DNA of 64,000 nucleotides from Bacteroidales bacterium (GTDB taxonomy: Bacteria; Bacteroidota; Bacteroidia; Bacteroidales; F082). The first letter of the stretch is position 1; the number at the start of each line of letters is the position of its first letter. The notes beneath the pieces are model-generated. The model had not been told where the DNA came from. It ran no database searches and saw nothing but the letters and a program-made list of their open reading frames with translations. The translations under genes were made by a program, and so were the position numbers. The stretch is taken from NCBI GenBank assembly GCA_017539045.1, contig JAFYHS010000009.1, forward strand, positions 40,578 to 104,577, given 5' to 3'. This document shows, piece by piece, positions 38,854-47,612 of the stretch.

Positions 38854-41847
38854 ATGAAACCGCTCAAGTTCATAAGACTTCTCTTGGTCCTGTTGCTGAT
38901 GGCTCAGGGCTTGTCGGTCGAGGCGCAGCATTACGTCCCGATCAACGGTGAACTTGACACGTTGATGGTCCTGCCCAAGTTGGGTGGCGATTCGGTCTAT
39001 TGGGTGAATGAGTCACTCACGGTCGTTGAAGGCGGCACACTCCGTGTCGAAGGTGGCGTGAAGATGTATTTTGGTCAGTCGGCTTATCTCCGCGTTGACG
39101 GCGGCAGCCTGCTGCTTGAGGGTCAGCGCGACGACTCCATCTCATTGCTTTGCTATGAGTTCTCCCACGACTGGGCTGGCCTACAGCTGAAAAATATCGA
39201 CGAAAACGACACGGTAAGGATTTCCTATGTAGAGGTGGTGGGCGCGCTCACGGCTTTGAATGCCTCCACTAGCAGCCATGCCCAGATCAGCCATTGTTCG
39301 TTCAATAACTATTATGCGGGTAAGGGCGTTGAATTAATCGATTGCAGCAATTTCTTGATCGATAGTTGTTTCTTCTTCCAATGTGTGTCGGGCATTGAGC
39401 TGAAGTCGAGAACGAGCGATAGCGAGGATAATGTGTTTTCGCACAATATCTTCGACCAAGGACAGATCAATATCGAACTCTCCAACGTGGGTTATGGTTT
39501 CAAGTGTAACCGCAACCGTATTATAGGCAATTGTTTCCAAGGCGCTTCCACTGCCATCAGTTTTGAGGCCACGGGCGGCATGTCCGACAAGGATGCCACC
39601 AACTATATTGAGGATAACCTGATTTCCTCCGAGCTGCCCGAAGGCGGTTCTGGCTATTCTTCCTACGGCATCAAGGCAGCCATGGATACGGTGGTCGTTC
39701 GCAACAATGTGTTCTGGAGCAACGACGAGGCCATCAGGATGATTCGCGTCTGTTATCTGGTCGTTGAACAGAATACTTTCTATGACAACAAACTGACGGT
39801 TACCAATTTGATGTCGGCAGGCTACTTGAGTTTTGTAGGCAACACCATCAGCGAAGCCGAAAAGAGGATTGTGAGTTTCCCCTCGGGTAAGTCGCAGATC
39901 AACGGCAACAACTTCCTTCATTTCAAGAAAGACGCAATACTTTTTGCCAACGTCTCGACAGAGGATATCGACATGCGCAGCAATTACTGGGACGTTGAAG
40001 ATACAACGGAGATCGATGCCGTGATTCTCGACAAGCACGACTCGCCTTCGTTGGGTGAGATCGTTTATGAAAACTATTTGTCGGAATGCGACACCACGAT
40101 ACCCATCGCACCTCCATTCAGGGTAAAGAAACAGTTTGTGAACAACAAGTGGCTGATATCGTGGGACGAGAACCTGGAGCAGGATGTCGACCATTATGTG
40201 CTGTTTTATGGTAATTTCAATTACTACAAGTTCGCCAACCGCATCGACGGTATTGTAGACAATTCCTATGTGCTCACACCACAGCAGACCGAGAACCTGG
40301 CTGTGGCTGCCTGCGACCGTGCATACGACCCCGATGTGTATGCTTCACCGGGACAGAGTGCTTACGCGTTTGCGACCTACTATCCCTATGCGGGTCCTGA
40401 CGGTAGCATTTGTGCCTCACAATATGGCTATGCGCTGAATAAGTCGAACATTCCTTACCAATACAGTAGTTTCGTTTGGCGATCGTCAGGCACGGGCGCT
40501 TTTGCCGACTCGTTGTCGTTGCAGACCGTTTATTATCCTTCCGATGCCGATTACGAAGCGGGCGAGGTGACGCTGACCCTGCGTGTGACGAGCAATGGAA
40601 CGACCAAGACGGACGCCTTGCAGCTGAATCTGTATAAGGCTCTCGGCGTTTATGCCGGTGAGGATGGCTTCAGCGGCACGAACCGCCCGATTGTCCTCGA
40701 CCAAGCGGAGGCCTACAATTACGATTCGTTGCGTTGGCATTCCCTGGGTGACGGACGTTTCGAGGATTCGCTGGCTTTGCACACGCTCTATTATCCTGGT
40801 GCCTTGGATAAGGAACAGGGCTATGTGGAACTGATGCTTGAAGCTTGGTCGTTCTGTGGCCAATCTTCCGATGTGGTTCGTTTCGAGTTGTTCAAAGACT
40901 ATAGCCTTGAGGGTAGGACTTGGTCTGATGGGGCTCTGCGGCCTCATACCCAAGTGATTGCCGCCGCCATGGGTGATGACAACCCCTTTGTCTCAGGATT
41001 CTATCGCACGCTTTCCGATGATGACGGTTTCTTCCGCTTCGACGCCTTGCTGCCCGACACCTATGCCCTTTATGCCTTTCCCGACACCTTGGATGCCGAT
41101 GTGAGCGGATGCTATTATCTTGGCGATCTGCAATGGAACGAATCCAATATGATTGAGGTCGACGGCAACGTCTATGATGTAGACATCTCTTTGCCCGTTT
41201 TGATGCAGGGCTTCAATATGGGTGAAGGCCGTATCACAGGCCTGTTTGATATGCCCGACAGTCCTTTCAAGGCCCGCGATTTCTACTGTCAGCCTTGGCT
41301 GCGTGAGGGAACGGATGCCGATTATTGCTCTGACGGTCTTTCGAACGTCGGTGTGCTGTTGCTCAATGCCGGCAAGCAAAGGGTGTTGGGTTTTGCACTG
41401 ACCGACGAAGCGGGACATTTCAGCTTTAACCACTTGCCCTTCGGCACCTATCAGGTGATGGCCGACTTGCCGCGTTATGGTCGCGGGATGTGTGAGGAAA
41501 TCACGCTTTCGGCTGAGCAACCAGCCGTTTCGGGATTGCATCTGTTTGTCAATGAAGAGGGGAGGGTGCGCATGAGATATGAAGGCGATGCGCCTGAGTC
41601 GAAGGAGCTTTCTATCTATCCCAACCCTGTCGAAACGGAGCTGCTCATTGGCGGAGTGAAAGCGAATACGGATTATCAAGTGACAGTTATGGATGTCCTA
41701 GGCTTGATGGTAGTGCCGACGACTTCTTTACACAGCAACCTGTTGGGTGAGATGCCCTTAACGTTAGGCAGGTTGTCATCTGGTATTTATTTCATCCTTG
41801 TCGATGATGGTGTGAGACCTGTCATGGCGAAATTTGTGAAACGATGA
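38854..41847 (+). CDS. Beta-helix and Ig-like T9SS surface protein
   Basis: 997 residues. Signal peptide (FIRLLLVLLLMAQGLSVEA), a right-handed parallel beta-helix (about 55-390: ISHCSFNNYYAGKGVELIDC, DNLISSELPEGG, VRNNVFWSNDEAIRMIRV, VVEQNTFYDN), Fn3-like and PKD-like modules (about 410-690, with the repeated RSSGTGAFADSLSLQTVYYP / HSLGDGRFEDSLALHTLYYP), carboxypeptidase-regulatory-like modules (about 700-900), and a T9SS sorting domain (LSIYPNPVETELLIGG). Beta-helices often bind or cleave polysaccharides, but no catalytic residues were identified. Three bases after the STN-barrel gene; overlaps the next gene by 4. Confidence 0.85.
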   Translation: MKPLKFIRLLLVLLLMAQGLSVEAQHYVPINGELDTLMVLPKLGGDSVYWVNESLTVVEGGTLRVEGGVKMYFGQSAYLRVDGGSLLLEGQRDDSISLLCYEFSHDWAGLQLKNIDENDTVRISYVEVVGALTALNASTSSHAQISHCSFNNYYAGKGVELIDCSNFLIDSCFFFQCVSGIELKSRTSDSEDNVFSHNIFDQGQINIELSNVGYGFKCNRNRIIGNCFQGASTAISFEATGGMSDKDATNYIEDNLISSELPEGGSGYSSYGIKAAMDTVVVRNNVFWSNDEAIRMIRVCYLVVEQNTFYDNKLTVTNLMSAGYLSFVGNTISEAEKRIVSFPSGKSQINGNNFLHFKKDAILFANVSTEDIDMRSNYWDVEDTTEIDAVILDKHDSPSLGEIVYENYLSECDTTIPIAPPFRVKKQFVNNKWLISWDENLEQDVDHYVLFYGNFNYYKFANRIDGIVDNSYVLTPQQTENLAVAACDRAYDPDVYASPGQSAYAFATYYPYAGPDGSICASQYGYALNKSNIPYQYSSFVWRSSGTGAFADSLSLQTVYYPSDADYEAGEVTLTLRVTSNGTTKTDALQLNLYKALGVYAGEDGFSGTNRPIVLDQAEAYNYDSLRWHSLGDGRFEDSLALHTLYYPGALDKEQGYVELMLEAWSFCGQSSDVVRFELFKDYSLEGRTWSDGALRPHTQVIAAAMGDDNPFVSGFYRTLSDDDGFFRFDALLPDTYALYAFPDTLDADVSGCYYLGDLQWNESNMIEVDGNVYDVDISLPVLMQGFNMGEGRITGLFDMPDSPFKARDFYCQPWLREGTDADYCSDGLSNVGVLLLNAGKQRVLGFALTDEAGHFSFNHLPFGTYQVMADLPRYGRGMCEEITLSAEQPAVSGLHLFVNEEGRVRMRYEGDAPESKELSIYPNPVETELLIGGVKANTDYQVTVMDVLGLMVVPTTSLHSNLLGEMPLTLGRLSSGIYFILVDDGVRPVMAKFVKR

Positions 41848-44798
41848 AAGGAAGGGTTATGAATAGGTTATTGAGGTTTTTTGCAGCTCTTGCCTTTGTT
41901 TTGATGGGGTCAACATTGTCCTATGGTCGGGTTTTGGTTTATGGCGAGGTGGACGAACAGGATTGGGTTACGCCAATTGAGAACGCCACGGTGACCTTTT
42001 CGGGTGTTGATGCCGCAGGCGACACGGTGGTTTATCATATTAATACCGACGCGCAAGGTTATTTTGCCGACAGCATCAATGCAGGCATGTATCGGGTGTG
42101 GGCTTCAGCCGAAGGCTATGAGACTGACTACCAGCCCGACTCATTGGAGATCGTAGAGGGCGAGTATTTCTACGGGCTCTATTTCGTTCTTTATGAGATT
42201 TACCACCCTGTGCAATATGTCGCAGCGCGGCAATTCACCAACGATTTGGTGCGTGTCAGCTGGTCGATGCACGAGCCTCAGCTATTTGAAGACTTTGAGA
42301 CGGGTGATTTCAGTCGTTTCAACTGGATAAACAACATCTCCGATTATCCGTGGGCTATCGATTCCCTCCATGCCTACGAAGGTGCCTATTGCATGAAGTC
42401 ATCGTGCGAAAGACAGGGCAATGGACTTTCTCAGATCGAGGTCTCTGTATATGTTCCCATGGAGGGCCAGATGCGTTTCTTCAGCAAGATTTCGTCGGAG
42501 AGCCCGTGGGATATGGGCCGTTTCTACCTCGACGGCGTGAAGAAAATGGAGTGCTCGGGCGAGGAAGGCTGGACTGAGCATCAGTTCGACATCACCGTTG
42601 GCGAGCACGTGTTTCGTTGGACCTACCAGAAGGACGCTTCCACTGATTTGGGTGACGACTGCTTCTATGTCGATGGCATCCGTTTCTATGAGGAGGGTGC
42701 GAAAGGCGAGCGTTCTTTCCAATACTACGATCTGTTTCGCAGTCGTTTCGAGGAGGAGCCCGTGATGATGGCCTCGCATCTGACCGATACGGTGTTTATG
42801 GATATGAACTGGGGCAGCTTGCCTTGGGGACAATACCGTTGGGGTGTGAGCTGCTACTACGAAGGCAATCGTGGCCATTCCGATACCATTTGGTCAGCCT
42901 ATCTTGACAAGGACATGATCACCACTTTTGAAATTAATGCCATCACCAATGTTGGACTTGCGCCAACGGGTGCCGTTGTTACGCTTTCCTCTCAACAAGG
43001 TCATGAATACGCAGGTACTTTGGATGCCAACGGGCATTTATTGCTGAGCAATGTCTATCGCGATAATTATGATTTGACGGTACATCTTGACGGCTTTGTG
43101 GATTATGTCTCGGATTCAACGCTACACGTGTATGGTCCGACCCAAGTCGAGATTGAGCTGATGGAGGCCGCCAACGGCATCGACAGTTTGTATGTCTCGT
43201 CAACGGGATGGGCTATGTGGACCTTGGAATCGATGAGGAACCGCGGTTTGCAGCATTTTGAGATTGTGTTGGATGGGACGCCAGTGGGCACTTCCCTGAC
43301 GAATGACTTCCAGTTTGACGTGAGTGGCCTAACGGAAGGCGAAACATATATGGCTCAAGTGCGGCCCGTGTATCTCTCTGGACCGGGTGAATGGCGGACC
43401 TGCGAATGGATTTATCACCCCTGTTCTGACTATTCGGGTAGCACCACAGGATTAGGATGGTCACAGCACAACGATGCGCTCCAACTTTCGTGGACCTATC
43501 CCGAAGGTGAGTTCATGGGAGCTATCTTGTATCGCGATGGCAGCTATCTTGGTTTCACCGATGACGATTCTTTCATGGATGAGAGCGTGACGATGCATGG
43601 TGAGGTGACGTATTGCTTGCGTCTGGTGTATGACGGTGCCCTCGATGGTACGTACTACTCCATGTCGTGTGAGGAATGCGTCACGGCAGTCTTCCCCGCC
43701 TATTGTGATCCGCCAACGAAGCTTGATGGAATTCGCTATTACGAAAACGAGGAAGATTTTGGCGCCTTGATCTCATGGGGCGAGCGTCCCGATCCGATAG
43801 AGCAATGGCTGCAATATGACAACGGCGTCTATGCCAACTCATTGGGTGGCGACGGTGAGCCACGTATCTTCTGGGCCATCCGTTTTGGTGCAGACGAGCT
43901 GGCAGAATACACAGGTACGTCGCTGAAGAAGGTCTCGTTGTATGACGTGGCCGCTGGTACCTACCAGCTTTGGATCTATGTGGGCGGCGACACGGCACCG
44001 GGCACCTTGGTTCGCTCGCAAAATATGGTATTGGATAACGCTCAAGCTTGGCATGAGGAAACCATTAGCCCGGCCTACATAATCCCGGAAAACGAACCGA
44101 TTTGGATTGTCGTCGGGCAACAAGGCATGGCACGTCCTGCCGCCGCCTGTGAAGACATGGGCGACCCTGATGGGCGTTGGGTGTCGTTGGACGGAACGAC
44201 TTGGACCGATATGCATACCTTCAACATGCACTACACCTGGATGCTGCGCGCTTTTGTTACCAATCAAGCCGGAGGCATGGAAGCACTTGCCAAAGACGGC
44301 TACGCCTTGCAGCAATACAACTTGTATCGCTCGTTCGACAACACAGATTATGAGCAAGTGGCATCAATTCCTGCCATAGAAAGCCAGCTATATTATGAAT
44401 ATCGCGACAACCTGGCGGAGGACGAACACGAGGATGTCTATTACCGCTTGACGGCCTTCTATCTGGCCGACAATGGCGAAACCTGCGAGTCGGACTTTGC
44501 CGCCACTTTGAACAATCCCGATCAAAACTATGTGGCCATCGACCTGACTGCAACCAACGAAAACCAAGCGCTTGATTTCAAGCTCTATCCCAATCCGACA
44601 AGAGGCCAAATTACCATTGAACTGGAAAGGATGCAGAAGGTCGTGGTTTATAATGCTTTGGGACAGGCCTTGCTTAACAAAGAAACCAGCAGCGACATAT
44701 TGCAACTCGATTTATCGGGCTTTGAGAATGGCTTGTATTGGGTTAAGGTGATGGCGCAAAACGGAACGGCGGTTAGGTCTTTCGTTATTTCACGATAA
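41844..44798 (+). CDS. Modular adhesin-like T9SS surface protein
   Basis: 984 residues. Signal peptide in MNRLLRFFAALAFVLMGSTLSYG, a carboxypeptidase-regulatory-like module (about 28-110, ENATVTFSGVDAAGDTVVYHINT), a jelly-roll module (about 148-280, LFEDFETGDFSRFNW ... DDCFYVDGIRFYE), Fn3-like modules with SLYVSSTGWAMW, a module WLQYDNGVYANSLGG ... LWIYVGGDTAPGTLV (about 650-770), further Fn3, then a T9SS sorting domain (KLYPNPTRGQITIEL). The same modules recur in the giant protein at the right edge. The 4-base overlap with the beta-helix gene favours ATG 41844. No enzyme motif seen. Confidence 0.86.
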   Translation: MKGRVMNRLLRFFAALAFVLMGSTLSYGRVLVYGEVDEQDWVTPIENATVTFSGVDAAGDTVVYHINTDAQGYFADSINAGMYRVWASAEGYETDYQPDSLEIVEGEYFYGLYFVLYEIYHPVQYVAARQFTNDLVRVSWSMHEPQLFEDFETGDFSRFNWINNISDYPWAIDSLHAYEGAYCMKSSCERQGNGLSQIEVSVYVPMEGQMRFFSKISSESPWDMGRFYLDGVKKMECSGEEGWTEHQFDITVGEHVFRWTYQKDASTDLGDDCFYVDGIRFYEEGAKGERSFQYYDLFRSRFEEEPVMMASHLTDTVFMDMNWGSLPWGQYRWGVSCYYEGNRGHSDTIWSAYLDKDMITTFEINAITNVGLAPTGAVVTLSSQQGHEYAGTLDANGHLLLSNVYRDNYDLTVHLDGFVDYVSDSTLHVYGPTQVEIELMEAANGIDSLYVSSTGWAMWTLESMRNRGLQHFEIVLDGTPVGTSLTNDFQFDVSGLTEGETYMAQVRPVYLSGPGEWRTCEWIYHPCSDYSGSTTGLGWSQHNDALQLSWTYPEGEFMGAILYRDGSYLGFTDDDSFMDESVTMHGEVTYCLRLVYDGALDGTYYSMSCEECVTAVFPAYCDPPTKLDGIRYYENEEDFGALISWGERPDPIEQWLQYDNGVYANSLGGDGEPRIFWAIRFGADELAEYTGTSLKKVSLYDVAAGTYQLWIYVGGDTAPGTLVRSQNMVLDNAQAWHEETISPAYIIPENEPIWIVVGQQGMARPAAACEDMGDPDGRWVSLDGTTWTDMHTFNMHYTWMLRAFVTNQAGGMEALAKDGYALQQYNLYRSFDNTDYEQVASIPAIESQLYYEYRDNLAEDEHEDVYYRLTAFYLADNGETCESDFAATLNNPDQNYVAIDLTATNENQALDFKLYPNPTRGQITIELERMQKVVVYNALGQALLNKETSSDILQLDLSGFENGLYWVKVMAQNGTAVRSFVISR

Positions 44799-44839
44799 GA
44801 ATTTTAATTCAAAAGTACTTGCAATTTCGTGAAAACCAT

Positions 44840-44848
44840 TATCTTTGT
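44840..44848 (+). promoter_or_regulatory. Probable -7 element of the 44899 gene
   Basis: TATCTTTGT, one mismatch in the last base of TAnnTTTGC, 50 bases before ATG 44899. Confidence 0.45.
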
Positions 44849-44898
44849 CGGAAAAAGAATGGCATATTCCAACTAATATTAGGTTAAATGTATTTGTC

Positions 44899-45444
44899 AT
44901 GGTTAAAAAGGTTCTATGGTTTTTGATTTTGCCGTGTTTTCTTTTTACGGTGAAGGATGTTATGTCACAAGACAAGACAGGATATAGAATCCGTCTAGAA
45001 ATAAACGACACTATTCGTTATCAGGAACTGATACAAGTAAAAGCGATCCTAGAAACAGACAAACTGTTTCCTGTAATCATCAAAATGCAAAGGTATATTG
45101 CACCCACTAGGCTATCAGAACACTATGTTGACCATTGTGTTTATCTTGAAGTCGTCCATAATGATACAAAATATGAACAAGTCATTCCGTCTTTATTGTT
45201 TCATACGGCATTTGAACTTAAAAAGACATGGTTCACAAGATGGTTCCCACGTAATGACATATATGGTGTGTTCGAGTTTAGCAATCTGCTTCCAGAAGAT
45301 TATGTTTTGACACATAGTAAGAAAGAGTGTTTCAATGTTAAAAACAGGGACTTTGGAGAGTATCAGATCCGAGCCATTTTTGTAAATACGGATAACGATA
45401 CTGTCTATTCCAATCCCGTGACAATTCACTATTTGGAACAGTAA
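44899..45444 (+). CDS. Exported protein of unknown function, A+T-rich gene
   Basis: 181 residues from ATG 44899. Signal peptide MVKKVLWFLILPCFLFTVKDVMSQ; a TTG further upstream (44845) falls on the predicted -7 element and is rejected. The mature part is beta-rich (GYRIRLEINDTIRYQELIQVKAILETDKLFPVII ... EYQIRAIFVNTDNDTVYSNPVTI), like a single immunoglobulin-like domain. Codon use is distinctly more A+T-rich than in the flanking genes, which fits recent acquisition or weak expression. No family recognised. Confidence 0.65.
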   Translation: MVKKVLWFLILPCFLFTVKDVMSQDKTGYRIRLEINDTIRYQELIQVKAILETDKLFPVIIKMQRYIAPTRLSEHYVDHCVYLEVVHNDTKYEQVIPSLLFHTAFELKKTWFTRWFPRNDIYGVFEFSNLLPEDYVLTHSKKECFNVKNRDFGEYQIRAIFVNTDNDTVYSNPVTIHYLEQ

Positions 45445-45519
45445 TTTTGTTAATGGAAAGAATTTGAAAATTAGCGCTTTATACCATAAATAGGCCGTAA
45501 AACGCTTGAACGGAAAGAA

Positions 45520-45547
45520 GTAGAGACGTAGCGCGCTACGTCTCTAC
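45520..45547. repeat. 28-bp perfect palindrome (GTAGAGACG-type dispersed repeat)
   Basis: GTAGAGACGTAGCG (45520-45533) is followed directly by its exact reverse complement (45534-45547), then AATTTTT. The motif belongs to a dispersed palindrome type seen in Bacteroidota and cyanobacteria. It lies in the 205-base gap between the 44899 gene and the ABC-F gene and may act as a terminator. Confidence 0.85.
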
Positions 45548-45600
45548 AATTTTTCGTTCCATAAAATCGGAGTGTTTGGTCAACCTGTCGTGCTTTCGCG

Positions 45601-45631
45601 TTGAGCATTGCCCAAAATTCCGTACCTTTGC
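45601..45631 (+). promoter_or_regulatory. Canonical -33/-7 promoter of the ABC-F gene
   Basis: TTG (45601-45603), 19-base spacer, TACCTTTGC (45623-45631), 18 bases before the start codon. Confidence 0.8.
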
Positions 45632-45649
45632 CGCTCTAAACGGTAAACG

Positions 45650-47599
45650 ATGATTTCAATCCAAAACCTGAGCATGCACTTCACCGGTGAGGACCTCTTC
45701 ACTGATATTTCCTTCTTGATTCGCGAGAAGGACCGCATCGGTTTGGTGGGCAAGAACGGAGCAGGCAAAACCACGCTGTTGAAGCTCATTTGCGGATTGG
45801 AACAGCCTTCGAAAGGCGATGTTATTATCCCCCAAGGCGTTACCATCGGCTATCTGCCTCAGGAGAAGAATGTCAACAGCCCGAAGACCGTTTTGGACGA
45901 GGCCCTTTCTGCCTTCGACGAATACCACCAGCTGGAACGCGATGTGGAACGCCTACAACAGGAACTGGCCGAACGCACCGACTATGAAAGCCCTCAATAT
46001 GAGAAACTCATCGTCAAACTGAACAACCTAAACGACCGTTTGGCCTTGCTTGGTGGCAACTCTATCGAAGGCGAAGCGGAAAGGATTCTGGTCGGTTTGG
46101 GCTTCGGTCACGAAGATATGCAACGCCCGATGCGCGAGTTCAGCAACGGCTGGCAGATGCGTGTGGAACTGGCCAAAATCCTGTTGAAAAAGCCTAACTT
46201 GCTTCTTCTCGACGAACCGACCAACCACCTCGACATCGAGTCCATCCAATGGCTCGAAGGCTTCCTGAAGGCCTATTATGGTGCTATCCTGATGGTTTCG
46301 CACGACCGCGCTTTCTTGGACAACATCACCATCCGCACGGTGGAGATCAGCAATGGGAAGATCTATGATTACAAGGTGCCTTATTCTGACTATGTGAGCC
46401 TGCGCGAAGAGCGTGTCGACATGCAACGCTCGGCCTACGAGAACCAGCAACGCGAGATCAAGAACATCGAGGCTTTTATCGAGCGTTTCCGTTATAAGGC
46501 CACCAAGGCCAAACAGGTGCAAAGCCGTGTGAAGCTGCTTGAGAAGATGGATGAGATCGTCATCGACGACATCGACAGCACAGCCATACACTTCAAGTTC
46601 CCGCCTGCGCCGCATTCCGGTAAGGTTACATTGGAGCTTAACCATGTGGGCAAGTCCTATGGAGACCAAGTCATCCTCAAAGACATCAACCTGCTGATCC
46701 CGAGAGGGGAGAAGATTGCCTTTGTCGGGCGTAATGGAGAGGGTAAGTCCACGCTTTCTAAGATTATCTGTGGTGTGCTCGACCACGAAGGAGAGGTAAA
46801 GCTCGGTCACGAGGTCAAGATTGGGTATTATGCCCAGAACCAGCAAGACATGCTCGACATGAACAAGACCGTTTTTGAGACCTTGGACGACGTTGCCGTG
46901 GGCGACATGCGCCTGAAGGTAAAAGCCTTACTCGGTTCATTCCTCTTCCGTGGTGACGACATCGACAAGAAGGTGAAGGTGCTTTCGGGTGGCGAGAAAG
47001 CCCGTCTTTCATTGGCCAAGATGTTGCTCTTCCCGACCAACTTGTTGGTCCTCGATGAACCGACCAACCATTTGGACATGCTCTCGAAGGACATCCTTAA
47101 AAACGCCTTAATCCAATATGACGGCACGCTGATCATTGTCTCCCACGACCGTGACTTCCTGCAAGGGCTGACCAACAAAGTCTATGAGTTTCGCAAGCCC
47201 AACATCAAGGAATATATTGGCGACATTTATGACTTCTTGGAGCAGAAGAACCTCAGCCACTTGAAGGAGCTGGAGATGGCGGCCAAATCACAGCCCAAAG
47301 TGACTGCAGCAGAACCCGTATCTCAAAACAAGATCAACTACGAGCGCAAAAAACAACTTGACGCGAAGTTGCGCAAGGTCGACAAGGAAATCCAACGTTT
47401 GGAAGAGGCCATTGGGAAACTCGAAGCCGAACTTGCCGAACAAGATGCCATCATGGCCAATCCAGACCAGCATCCCGACATCAAAATTGATAACGACTGG
47501 TACTGGGCCTATGGACAGAAGAAAGAGCAGCTCCAAGCCTTGATGGACGACTGGGGAGAGAAGCAGATGGAACGAGAAGAAATAGAAAACGGGGCTTAA
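45650..47599 (+). CDS. ABC-F family ATPase
   Basis: 649 residues, cytoplasmic, no membrane segment. Two ATP-binding cassettes: Walker A GLVGKNGAGKTTLLKL and signature FSNGWQMRVELAK with LLLLDEPTNHLD in the first, then FVGRNGEGKSTLSK, LSGGEKARLSLAK and LLVLDEPTNHLD in the second. A charged linker (about 240-310) and a C-terminal coiled-coil (KKQLDAKLRKVDKEIQRLEEAIGKLEAELAEQ) match the Uup/YfmR-like subgroup. ABC-F proteins bind the ribosomal E site and rescue or protect translation. The stop codon lies within a terminator palindrome. Confidence 0.92.
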   Translation: MISIQNLSMHFTGEDLFTDISFLIREKDRIGLVGKNGAGKTTLLKLICGLEQPSKGDVIIPQGVTIGYLPQEKNVNSPKTVLDEALSAFDEYHQLERDVERLQQELAERTDYESPQYEKLIVKLNNLNDRLALLGGNSIEGEAERILVGLGFGHEDMQRPMREFSNGWQMRVELAKILLKKPNLLLLDEPTNHLDIESIQWLEGFLKAYYGAILMVSHDRAFLDNITIRTVEISNGKIYDYKVPYSDYVSLREERVDMQRSAYENQQREIKNIEAFIERFRYKATKAKQVQSRVKLLEKMDEIVIDDIDSTAIHFKFPPAPHSGKVTLELNHVGKSYGDQVILKDINLLIPRGEKIAFVGRNGEGKSTLSKIICGVLDHEGEVKLGHEVKIGYYAQNQQDMLDMNKTVFETLDDVAVGDMRLKVKALLGSFLFRGDDIDKKVKVLSGGEKARLSLAKMLLFPTNLLVLDEPTNHLDMLSKDILKNALIQYDGTLIIVSHDRDFLQGLTNKVYEFRKPNIKEYIGDIYDFLEQKNLSHLKELEMAAKSQPKVTAAEPVSQNKINYERKKQLDAKLRKVDKEIQRLEEAIGKLEAELAEQDAIMANPDQHPDIKIDNDWYWAYGQKKEQLQALMDDWGEKQMEREEIENGA

Positions 47600-47611
47600 G
47601 CCCCGTTTTTC
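47586..47611. terminator. Bidirectional terminator overlapping the ABC-F stop codon
   Basis: Perfect palindrome AAAACGGGGCTT / AAGCCCCGTTTT (47586-47609) with Ts on both strands. The ABC-F stop (47597-47599) is inside it, and sppA ends 13 bases further on the other strand, so it can end both transcripts. Confidence 0.85.
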
Positions 47612-47612
47612 G

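Noticed and set aside
45445-45649. Insertion-sequence end at the 28-bp palindrome
   Set aside because: There is no transposase gene, target duplication or second end nearby; it fits a dispersed palindrome.
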